A DNA stretch of 18,358 bases, from contig CALFFB010000030.1 of NCBI GenBank assembly GCA_937958075.1, forward strand, positions 1 through 18,358. The letters are read 5' to 3'. The position numbers were made by a program, and so were the translations under genes. Positions within the stretch are counted from its first letter, which is position 1, and every line of letters begins with the position of its first letter. Positions 1 through 5,278 of the stretch are shown piece after piece. This stretch comes from an uncultured Geobacteraceae bacterium. GTDB lineage: Bacteria > Desulfobacterota > Desulfuromonadia > Desulfuromonadales > Geopsychrobacteraceae. The notes beneath the pieces were generated by a model. It was not told the origin of the DNA. It saw only the letters and a list, made by a program, of their open reading frames with translations, and made no database searches.

Positions 1-1
1 C

Positions 2-382
2 CGCATCAGCCTGGTCAGGGCCCTGGGTGGTCACTGGATGGCTGAAGAACTGGCGCGCAAACGACCAAACCTGACAGAGGCTGCCAACCTGCGGATCAGG
101 GCAACGGGCAACGAACCGGGCTGGCTGGTGGACATAAGCGAAGGCCGCATGCAGGTAACGACGGACTACGGACAGACGTACCGGACATTTCCGGTGCCGG
201 AGCCGGAGCGTGATACTGGGTTGAAAACCGTGCAATATCGGCTTACGACTGCCACTACGATCCTGACCCTGGAGCTGCGCCAGATCACCTGTCAGGACAC
301 TATGAGCGGAGATCTGTTCCCCCTGCAGGCGACCCTGAAAATCGACGGCCAGACATTGCCGGGCTGCGCTGACATTCCTTGA
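2..382 (+). CDS. COG3650-like conserved protein, 5'-partial
   Basis: The reading frame is open from the window edge (position 2) to a TGA at 380-382, so the gene probably starts outside the window. The first in-frame ATG is at 38, but coding continues upstream of it (RISLVRALGGHW). The visible part has the signature of the COG3650 family of small, often lipoprotein, envelope proteins: a GNEPGW motif followed by short beta-strand-like segments, then CQDTMSGDLFP and a C-terminal GQTLPGCADIP. The two cysteines, in CQDTMSG and LPGC, are typical of that family and may form a disulfide. Molecular function is not established for the family. Any signal peptide or lipobox would be upstream of the window. 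The stop lies 4 bases from the stop of the convergent transglycosylase gene. The family call is by motif resemblance only. Confidence 0.6.
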   Translation, partial: RISLVRALGGHWMAEELARKRPNLTEAANLRIRATGNEPGWLVDISEGRMQVTTDYGQTYRTFPVPEPERDTGLKTVQYRLTTATTILTLELRQITCQDTMSGDLFPLQATLKIDGQTLPGCADIP

Positions 383-386
383 CCTG

Positions 387-1133
387 TCACGCCGTGTTCT
401 GCTGCAGCAGCTGCTTGATCTTGGCGATGTAATTACGGGTTTCCGTCGGCATTCTCTCAAGTCCGTGCCGATCAACATTGCCCTGCCCCCAGTTATAGGC
501 CGCCAGGGCGTGATCGAGATCGCCGTCATATTTGTCCAGCAGCTGCTTTAAGTAGCGGCTGCCGCCATCGAGATTTTCCTGCGGATCAAAGCTGTTTTTC
601 ACACCGAGATCCTGGGCCGTGGCCGGCATCAATTGCATCAGCCCCTGGGCACCGACCCGCGACACGGCATTGGGATTGAAGGAGCTTTCCGCCGCCACCA
701 CCGAACGGATCAGTTCCGGCGCCAGTTTGACCCGCTCGGCCACCTTGTCGATCAAGGCATCGATCTGCTCACGTGGCGACAGCTGCGGCTGGCTAAGGCT
801 CGGCTGCTGGGCCTTGATATAGCTGTCAACAAATCGACTTTTATTGCCCCCCAGTAAACTGAGGGAGCCGATCTCGTCAAAATTGAAGAACGGTTCTTCA
901 CTGCTTTCCTCATCACTGAACAACCCGTGCATCATCTGTATCTGGGTCATGCGCACCAGTGCCAGGGTTTCTTCCACCGTTGGTTTGGCGCCGCTTTTCT
1001 GTTCCTGAATTTGCTCCATAACCTTTGTAAAGTCGGATTGTTGTGATTTTTTTTCGGCGCTGGCCACAGGAGAAGAAATGCGACCGGGGGCGTACAGTTG
1101 TTCAACAAACCGGGTCAATTCGACGCTCATCAT
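387..1133 (-). CDS. lytic transglycosylase, SLT domain
   Basis: The 248-residue product has a C-terminal goose-lysozyme/SLT-type transglycosylase domain (about residues 122-245). Visible motifs are the catalytic Glu in AAESSFNP (E149), GAQGLMQLMP, an NLDGGSRYL segment and AAYNWGQG. Such enzymes cleave the MurNAc-GlcNAc bond of peptidoglycan, forming 1,6-anhydromuramic acid. The first ~120 residues are polar, low-complexity and Gln/Ser-rich, with no hydrophobic signal peptide or lipobox. Export is therefore unexplained; flagellar or other specialised secretion, as for FlgJ-like muramidases, is one possibility, but no flagellar genes are in the window. Two consecutive ATGs (1133 and 1130) follow an AAAGGG ribosome-binding site. 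The second gives better spacing, so the true start may be one codon downstream. Confidence 0.85.
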   Translation of the reverse strand: MMSVELTRFVEQLYAPGRISSPVASAEKKSQQSDFTKVMEQIQEQKSGAKPTVEETLALVRMTQIQMMHGLFSDEESSEEPFFNFDEIGSLSLLGGNKSRFVDSYIKAQQPSLSQPQLSPREQIDALIDKVAERVKLAPELIRSVVAAESSFNPNAVSRVGAQGLMQLMPATAQDLGVKNSFDPQENLDGGSRYLKQLLDKYDGDLDHALAAYNWGQGNVDRHGLERMPTETRNYIAKIKQLLQQNTA

Positions 1134-1169
1134 TCTGCCCTTTCGTCATCGTTCCTGGTGTCAATGTAT

Positions 1170-1183
1170 TGTCATGAATGACA
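1170..1183. repeat. short palindrome TGTCAT-GA-ATGACA
   Basis: A 6-bp inverted repeat with a 2-base spacer lies 37 bases upstream of the transglycosylase start. Its size and position suit an operator for that gene, but no matching regulator is identifiable here and a chance occurrence is possible. Confidence 0.3.
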
Positions 1184-1386
1184 GACGGCAAAAACGGATA
1201 CATACATATACAGCAACAAGTGAACCAATCTAGTGATCAGCATCAAAAAAAATTTTGCTGTTTGCTTTTTTCTTTGACGACAGGCGGGAAAGTTCTCATA
1301 TTTTCCCACTTAAACACAAAAACATGCAGACCGAGGATAACGGCACCCATTCCGAGGAACACTTTTCGCCATCCATGGCCGTTCGA

Positions 1387-1407
1387 CTGTCGCCATCCGG
1401 GCGACAG
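1387..1407. repeat. 8-bp inverted repeat upstream of ttcA
   Basis: CTGTCGCC (1387-1394) is perfectly complementary to GGCGACAG (1400-1407) across a 5-base ATCCG loop. No T-tract follows on either strand, so it is not a typical intrinsic terminator. It lies about 50 bases upstream of the ttcA -10-like box and could be an operator or an incidental hairpin. Confidence 0.35.
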
Positions 1408-1453
1408 ACGCCCTCTCCATGGGTGCCGCATCCTTGTCTGCAAGTGACAGCAG

Positions 1454-1459
1454 TATAAT
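1454..1459 (+). promoter_or_regulatory. candidate -10 box for ttcA (TATAAT)
   Basis: A perfect TATAAT hexamer lies 19 bases upstream of the chosen ttcA ATG. No good -35 hexamer is at the usual 16-18 bp spacing: TTGTCT (1434-1439) is only 14 bp away. If used, it would give a leader of only about a dozen bases beginning at the ribosome-binding site. Tentative. Confidence 0.3.
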
Positions 1460-1478
1460 CTTCTGCAAGGACCTTTTC

Positions 1479-2246
1479 ATGAATAATATCCAGGCCAGAC
1501 TTCATCACCAGATCCGGAAAAAATGCGGCAGGGCCATTGCCGATTTTCAGCTCATTGAGGAGGGGGACCGCATCGCTGTGGCCCTGTCGGGAGGGAAGGA
1601 TTCCTGGACGCTGCTGCACATGCTGGAGGATCTGCGGCGCCGGGCGCCGGTGCCCTTTGAGGTCATCGCCCTGAACATCGACCCCGGCTTTGCCGGCTAC
1701 CGCACCGACCTGATGGAAGCCTACCTCAGGCAGCAGGGCTTCACCTATCACCTGGAAAAGACCGATAATGTCCGCCTGATTGAGGAGAAACTGCGGCCGG
1801 GATCATCCTACTGCGCCTTTTGCGCGCGCTTGCGACGCGGCTGCCTGTACACCCAGGCGCAGCGCCTTAAATGCAACAAAGTCGCCCTCGGACACCACCT
1901 GGACGACTTCATCGAAACCCTGTTGCTCAATCAGTTCTACAGCGGGACACTAGGGGCCATGGGCGTCAAACTGCTGGCGGACAACCAGCAGCAGACCGTC
2001 ATCAGGCCCCTGGTGTACGTGGAGGAAAAGATGATTATCGACTACAGCAGGCACTGCGATTTTCCCATCATCAGCTGTGCCTGCCCGCTGGAGGTAACAC
2101 AGAAGAAAGAACAGCAGCGCCTGCGTATGAAGCGCCTGATTGCCGATCTCGCCCGGGAAATTCCCCAGATTCGCGGCAGCCTGCTGGGGGCCCTGGCCAA
2201 CGTCAACCACCGACATCTGCTGCTTACCCCCCCTGTGGACAGTTGA
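1479..2246 (+). CDS. ttcA: tRNA 2-thiocytidine(32) synthetase TtcA
   Basis: TtcA replaces the 2-oxo group of cytidine 32 in certain tRNAs with sulfur, using ATP and an Fe-S cluster. The 255-residue product shows the PP-loop SGGKDS (37-42) for adenylating the target base. It also has the TtcA-type cysteine pair CAFC (112-115) followed by RLRRG, the GHHLDDFIETLLLN segment, and a later cysteine in IISCACP that fits the third cluster ligand. The frame stays open upstream to 1419. ATG 1479 is preferred because AAGGA (1467-1471) sits 7 bases before it and homology begins there. It is shorter than E. coli TtcA (about 311 residues), mainly at the C terminus, but no motif is missing. It is transcribed alone and converges on the cytochrome gene. 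Confidence 0.9.
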   Translation: MNNIQARLHHQIRKKCGRAIADFQLIEEGDRIAVALSGGKDSWTLLHMLEDLRRRAPVPFEVIALNIDPGFAGYRTDLMEAYLRQQGFTYHLEKTDNVRLIEEKLRPGSSYCAFCARLRRGCLYTQAQRLKCNKVALGHHLDDFIETLLLNQFYSGTLGAMGVKLLADNQQQTVIRPLVYVEEKMIIDYSRHCDFPIISCACPLEVTQKKEQQRLRMKRLIADLAREIPQIRGSLLGALANVNHRHLLLTPPVDS

Positions 2247-2270
2247 TGCCACTGCCGGGCGCACCCGCTT

Positions 2271-2306
2271 AAAAAAACAGGGGGTATCCGCAGATACACC
2301 CTGTTT
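2271..2306 (-). terminator. intrinsic terminator between ttcA and the cytochrome gene
   Basis: AAACAGGGGGTATC (2275-2288) pairs with GATACACCCTGTTT (2293-2306) around a CGCA loop, with one mismatch. Read on the minus strand, the stem runs into seven T residues (2277-2271), a classic Rho-independent terminator for the cytochrome transcript. Read on the plus strand it lies 28 bases after the ttcA stop with a short T3 tail, so it may work in both directions. Confidence 0.8.
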
Positions 2307-2322
2307 GCAATCTGTAACTGAT

Positions 2323-2348
2323 CCGGCTATCCCGAAGGGGATAGCCGG
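2323..2348 (-). repeat. 11-bp perfect hairpin just after the cytochrome stop codon
   Basis: CCGGCTATCCC (2323-2333) and GGGATAGCCGG (2338-2348) form a perfect 11-bp stem with a 4-base loop. It begins 7 bases after the cytochrome stop codon and precedes the intrinsic terminator by 16 bases. It has no T-tract, so it more likely protects the mRNA 3' end, or assists termination, than terminates by itself. Confidence 0.55.
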
Positions 2349-2355
2349 GAAATCG

Positions 2356-4590
2356 TTACGGCTTATGACAGAAGGTGCAAGATTCTACCCGGCTGCCATC
2401 AACGTACTCCTCAAACCAAGCGTTACCCAGCATGTCCCCGCCAAATGCGTTGATATGGCCCTGGAGCTCGCGGTTGGCCATCTGGTCTTCGGTATTCTGG
2501 TGACAGGAATAGCAGACCGAGCCCATGGGTGAATTTTCTGCCGTTGTGCCAATCAAACTGTCAGCGAATACCCCGATACGCCTGGTAGAATCGACAGGGA
2601 AGTTTTCCGAGCCGCCGATATGGCAGGCGCCGCAGTCAAGAATCGTGTTGGGATAGGTTACATAATCGTAACCATGATCATAGCGGCGCTCAAACTTGTC
2701 ACGTTTTTCACCAACGCCATGAATAGCATGCATGATGTACATGAAATCAACGGTACCCTGAACCACGCTGCTCGCTCGGCTTAAGGAACCGGCGTTATGG
2801 CAGGTGACGCAAGAGGTCACACCTGAAGCGACATCAGCTGTGGTGCCATGGCGACCGATAGTATTGTGACAGGCCAGGCAGCTTTCGGAGCTGACGATTT
2901 CACGGCGATCCCCGAGTTCGGAAGAGCCAGAGCCAAGGGTAATGGTTTTCAGGGCGCTGCTGACATTGATCCCTGCCGGGCCACGTTCCACCACGGCAAA
3001 ACCGTTACGCTCAGCCGTTGCCGCCGCCGGCAATATCGGGAAGGTTGTCACGGCATAGGTCAAATCGGCTCCTGCCACTGTATTACCGGCATTTGCCGTG
3101 ACCTGCAGGGGGCGACCGGCATCCCCGTTGCTGGATACGCCTGAGTCATCATTGGTCCAGTCTTCACCCACACCCCAGCCGATCCCGAGACGAACGGCAT
3201 CCTCAAGATAGGTATCGGTGCCGGCGAAGAGATCCTGATAGACACCATCTTTGGCAACGCGCCAGGTCACCTGGGCCGCCTGGCCGGCGACGGCATTTTC
3301 AACGGCGACAATTTCCATCAGGTAACTGCGAGCCGTTGCCAGGGCATCAACAGCTTCACTGACGCCGTGGTAGGTGTCGGCTGTCTGCGGGAAACCATTG
3401 ATAAACGAACCGCCATGACATGCCACACAATCACCGGCGTGGGGGCGACCTGCTACATCAAATACCACTCCTCCCGAAACGTGACAGGTCGCACAGGCAC
3501 CTGCTACCGAGGCATCACCACGATTCCACCCCTGTCCCGCTGTCGGCACATCCCCCTTGTGGCAAGCAGTACAGTTCTGCGGCCCGTTACCACGTCCAAA
3601 GGTCCAGTCGGGAAAACGAACATCTTCGTAACTTGCACCCGCGACGGTATAGCCTTCTATTCCGGCATGGATTTTATGGGTCATGGTCATGGCATCCACC
3701 GGCGCCCAGCCACCGACTGTCGCGCTGGAATTATAGCTGTCATAGGTAAAATTGTTATGACAGGTCGTACAGAGCTGCGCGTCATTGCGGCGGTTGCCGT
3801 GAGCGGGCATATACAGGTAGCCGTCGTTGCCACTGTGACAGTCGGTGCAGGACACCAGGGCATTGTCAAGGGGCGGGCTGGCCACCGGATTGCCACTGCC
3901 ATCAACGTAGGCAACGGCGGTGAAACGTTCATTCTGGCGACTGGTAACGCCGATCCGGTAGGTCGCCGCCGGATCCCAGGCACCGTTTGTTTCAATAGCG
4001 TCGAGAATACCCTGCACGTAGTCGCCATACGCGTTGTCGGCGACTGCCGGCTTTGAATGTGTCCAGTAGGCGCCCTGACTGAAATCAATATCAGCCCCAC
4101 CAGAATTGAAGGTATAGCTGAAAACGCCATCGACCGCCGAAATAGAACCGGGACGCAGATTGCTGCCGCGAATAACTTCGGTCGCGTCAGCATTATAAGT
4201 CCGGTTACGCTGCATCATGGAAATCCAGGAATTCTCTGCCGGCAGCCACTTGGCAATAGTGTATTCGGCATTGACCGCATCAGTAATGCCTGCCACGGTG
4301 AAATTGACGGTGATCGTGCCGTTTTCATTGACGGTCACGCCGACGATCTCGGAACCGATGACCTGGGGTGCCGCATGATTCTCGGAAAACGCCAGACTGA
4401 AGGCATCCTGACCATCAGCACCGTCAGCACCATCAGCGCCGTCAGTCCCGGGAGCGCCATCGGCGCCGTCAACACCAGGAGCACCAGGGGCGCCATTCCG
4501 GCCATCCTTGCCGTCATCCCCACACCCCGCAACTATCAGGGTCAAAACAAGAAGCGGCATTAACAAACCAAACCTTAAAACATTCTTCAT
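2356..4590 (-). CDS. OmcA/MtrC-family decaheme c-type cytochrome, lipoprotein
   Basis: The 744-residue protein has a lipoprotein signal (hydrophobic 6-20, lipobox LIVAGC, lipidated Cys23). Thirteen uninterrupted Gly-X-Y triplets follow (24-62). Ten CXXCH heme sites fall into two pentaheme clusters: Cys248, 274, 340, 366, 388, then Cys571, 594, 653, 693, 738. Regions of about 65-240 and 393-570 lack hemes and fit the split beta domains, giving the beta/5-heme/beta/5-heme plan of MtrC, OmcA and MtrF. These cytochromes sit on the outer membrane and pass electrons to extracellular acceptors. Lipobox and heme cysteines are the only cysteines, so the domain disulfide of some Shewanella homologues is absent. 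The last heme motif is 3 residues from the C terminus. GGAGGT lies 6 bases before the ATG. No MtrA- or MtrB-like partner is in the window. A sigma-54 promoter lies upstream. Confidence 0.93.
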   Translation of the reverse strand: MKNVLRFGLLMPLLVLTLIVAGCGDDGKDGRNGAPGAPGVDGADGAPGTDGADGADGADGQDAFSLAFSENHAAPQVIGSEIVGVTVNENGTITVNFTVAGITDAVNAEYTIAKWLPAENSWISMMQRNRTYNADATEVIRGSNLRPGSISAVDGVFSYTFNSGGADIDFSQGAYWTHSKPAVADNAYGDYVQGILDAIETNGAWDPAATYRIGVTSRQNERFTAVAYVDGSGNPVASPPLDNALVSCTDCHSGNDGYLYMPAHGNRRNDAQLCTTCHNNFTYDSYNSSATVGGWAPVDAMTMTHKIHAGIEGYTVAGASYEDVRFPDWTFGRGNGPQNCTACHKGDVPTAGQGWNRGDASVAGACATCHVSGGVVFDVAGRPHAGDCVACHGGSFINGFPQTADTYHGVSEAVDALATARSYLMEIVAVENAVAGQAAQVTWRVAKDGVYQDLFAGTDTYLEDAVRLGIGWGVGEDWTNDDSGVSSNGDAGRPLQVTANAGNTVAGADLTYAVTTFPILPAAATAERNGFAVVERGPAGINVSSALKTITLGSGSSELGDRREIVSSESCLACHNTIGRHGTTADVASGVTSCVTCHNAGSLSRASSVVQGTVDFMYIMHAIHGVGEKRDKFERRYDHGYDYVTYPNTILDCGACHIGGSENFPVDSTRRIGVFADSLIGTTAENSPMGSVCYSCHQNTEDQMANRELQGHINAFGGDMLGNAWFEEYVDGSRVESCTFCHKP

Positions 4591-4596
4591 CCAACT

Positions 4597-4602
4597 ACCT
4601 CC
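4597..4602 (-). promoter_or_regulatory. strong ribosome-binding site of the cytochrome gene
   Basis: GGAGGT on the minus strand ends 6 bases before ATG 4590. This fixes the start, which also gives a complete lipoprotein signal peptide. Confidence 0.8.
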
Positions 4603-4655
4603 ATCACAAAGTTAACAATTACCTGCAACTACAAAATCTTCGCGCACCAAAACAA

Positions 4656-4729
4656 CGGTGATCGCCCTTTTTCTCCTTATGAGATTATCACCGACAACCG
4701 AAGCTACTATCCGCTCATTATTGCGGTTG
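4656..4729 (-). promoter_or_regulatory. structured 5' leader of the cytochrome mRNA
   Basis: If transcription starts about 12 bases downstream of the sigma-54 -12 element (near 4766), the leader is about 175 nt. It contains CGGTGAT/ATCACCG (4656-4662 with 4687-4693, 7 bp). A second stem is CAACCG/CGGTTG (4695-4700 with 4724-4729), which competes with CCGC/GCGG (4711-4714 with 4723-4726). Mutually exclusive stems suggest possible post-transcriptional control. I looked for the GEMM (cyclic-di-GMP) consensus common before cytochrome genes in Geobacter relatives and did not find it. No riboswitch class is assigned. Confidence 0.35.
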
Positions 4730-4776
4730 CGAAGCTTTATGAAGCCACAGATGAAAAACAAACCACAAATTTTATA

Positions 4777-4792
4777 GCAAACCGTGTGCCAA
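4777..4792 (-). promoter_or_regulatory. sigma-54 (RpoN) -24/-12 promoter for the cytochrome gene
   Basis: On the minus strand the sequence TTGGCAC (4792-4786), five bases, then TTGCT (4780-4776) matches the RpoN consensus TGGCAC-N5-TTGCW, with the invariant GG and GC dinucleotides at the correct spacing. The predicted start is about 12 bases downstream, near 4766, on the strand of the cytochrome gene. RpoN promoters need an enhancer-binding AAA+ activator, and one is encoded immediately upstream (5279-6664). Confidence 0.8.
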
Positions 4793-4852
4793 GCGATTTG
4801 GTCTGAATAATCAAGATGTTACGAACACAGACCGAAGACCATCCGGGACCTT

Positions 4853-4867
4853 TGTTCAATTTCCGAC
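4853..4867 (-). repeat. 15-bp repeat copy 1, candidate activator site
   Basis: On plus it reads TGTTCAATTTCCGAC; on minus, GTCGGAAATTGAACA. It shares the pattern TGTTCARTTTCCGRC with the copies at 4942 and 5250. Its centre is about 94 bases upstream of the predicted sigma-54 start, a normal position for an NtrC-type enhancer. With flanking bases it shows a partial dyad, TTGT...ACAA. Confidence 0.55.
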
Positions 4868-4941
4868 AACAAAACCTGTGACCATCAGCTCAACTATCTG
4901 ATCTGAATGGGAAAGATCTTCTCGATGGGTAAAGTGAATTC

Positions 4942-4956
4942 TGTTCAGTTTCCGGC
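4942..4956 (-). repeat. 15-bp repeat copy 2, candidate activator site
   Basis: On plus it reads TGTTCAGTTTCCGGC, differing from copies 1 and 3 by two and one bases respectively. It is 89 bp from copy 1 in the same orientation and centred about 183 bases upstream of the predicted start. The flanks give a CTG...CAG partial dyad. Confidence 0.55.
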
Positions 4957-5007
4957 AGCAAAGATGTGTCAACGGGCACGGAGCCAAATCCGCACCGCTA
5001 AAACAGT

Positions 5008-5043
5008 AAACCCGACACAGGATGAGAGAACTGTGTCGGGTTT
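5008..5043 (-). terminator. 13-bp perfect terminator hairpin
   Basis: AAACCCGACACAG (5008-5020) and CTGTGTCGGGTTT (5031-5043) form a 13-bp perfect stem with a 10-base loop. On the minus strand it is followed by TTT-ACTG-TTTT, a moderate U-rich tail. It most plausibly ends the transcript coming from the two-component operon (stop at 5279) and so insulates the cytochrome promoter from read-through. The plus-strand tail is poorer. Confidence 0.7.
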
Positions 5044-5190
5044 AAGGCAGGGCATGCTCTCCCTGAAGCCTTCACTGGTGCCATCTGGCAAATCAGCACT
5101 GACCACCTTGCCACCGGAGAATCAGGGAAACATCGGCAGGGCAGAAAACGCGAGGCTCTGATTTTTTCAAAGCAACTCTCGTGCCCTATC
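5044..5190 (-). ncRNA. candidate structured RNA or long 3' UTR, unknown class
   Basis: Between the regulator stop and the 5008-5043 terminator, the minus strand can fold into nested stems: 5060-5066 with 5122-5128 (TCCCTGA/TCAGGGA), 5086-5091 with 5108-5113, and 5093-5096 with 5099-5102. A separate 5' hairpin joins 5139-5143 with 5182-5186, 5151-5154 with 5178-5181, and 5155-5161 with 5167-5173. The last stem pairs fully only on the minus strand, through a G-U. Together with the terminator this resembles a small RNA or a structured 3' UTR. I do not recognise the class, and the stems were found by eye only. No clear promoter was found. Confidence 0.3.
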
Positions 5191-5249
5191 AAGTTTTTTA
5201 AAAGTTTCAGTCATTTGCACCAGACACGGGAAATGTTGGCGCCACTTAT

Positions 5250-5264
5250 TGTTCAATTTCCGGC
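5250..5264 (-). repeat. 15-bp repeat copy 3, next to the regulator stop codon
   Basis: TGTTCAATTTCCGGC on plus, the same pattern as the copies at 4853 and 4942 and in the same orientation. It lies 15 bases downstream of the regulator's stop codon and about 490 bases upstream of the predicted cytochrome start. That is distant for an enhancer but feasible with DNA looping. It could also serve a transcript starting within 5044-5240. Confidence 0.5.
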
Positions 5265-5278
5265 GAATGGGCTTCTGG

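Larger units (their letters stand above)
1134..1478. other. divergent intergenic region, transglycosylase / ttcA
   Basis: This 345-base gap separates the divergently transcribed transglycosylase and ttcA genes and is AT-richer than its surroundings in its first half. It contains an A8/T4 tract flanked by CAGCA (1238-1242) and TGCTG (1256-1260), followed by T-rich sequence. It also holds two inverted repeats listed separately and a TATAAT box near ttcA. Short open frames in both orientations lack ribosome-binding sites and recognisable motifs, so no gene is called. No convincing promoter for the transglycosylase gene was found. Confidence 0.5.
4591..5278. other. 688-base control region upstream of the cytochrome gene
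   Basis: This non-coding gap lies between the cytochrome start and the stop of the NtrC-type regulator gene, both on the minus strand. It is AT-richer than the flanking genes. It contains a structured leader, a sigma-54 promoter, three copies of a 15-bp repeat, a strong terminator hairpin and a foldable stretch, all listed separately. Small open frames here (for example 4907-5161 on plus and 4998-5192 on minus) run through the hairpin and repeats and show no protein features, so no gene is called. Confidence 0.75.

Noticed and set aside
1178..1447. Small open frames upstream of ttcA on both strands
   Set aside because: No ribosome-binding sites, atypical composition, and overlap with inverted repeats and the ttcA promoter region.
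1419..1478. Upstream extension of ttcA to ATG 1419
   Set aside because: The extra 20 residues match no TtcA feature, whereas ATG 1479 has a well-spaced AAGGA and matches where the family begins.
4409..4521. Regularly repeated triplets that could suggest a CRISPR or tandem-repeat element
   Set aside because: The repeats are in frame in the cytochrome gene and encode Gly-X-Y triplets. There is no repeat-spacer arrangement.
4591..4766. GEMM (cyclic-di-GMP) riboswitch in the cytochrome leader
   Set aside because: Neither the conserved core nor the tetraloop-receptor sequences of the class could be found on the minus strand.
5045..5130. Cobalamin-riboswitch-like ending (AAGGCTTCAGGGAGAGC...CCTGCC on minus)
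   Set aside because: The resemblance is limited to the 3' end. The conserved GCCACTG box and the other core segments are absent.
4907..5161. Open frame of 84 codons on plus in the cytochrome control region, and a 64-codon frame on minus at 4998-5192
   Set aside because: Both run through the perfect terminator hairpin and/or the 15-bp repeats, lack a good ribosome-binding site, and show no protein-like motif.
5230..5244. Second sigma-54-like element on minus (TGGCGCCAACATTTC)
   Set aside because: The -12 element lacks the essential GC dinucleotide, and the nearest repeat is too close to act as an enhancer.
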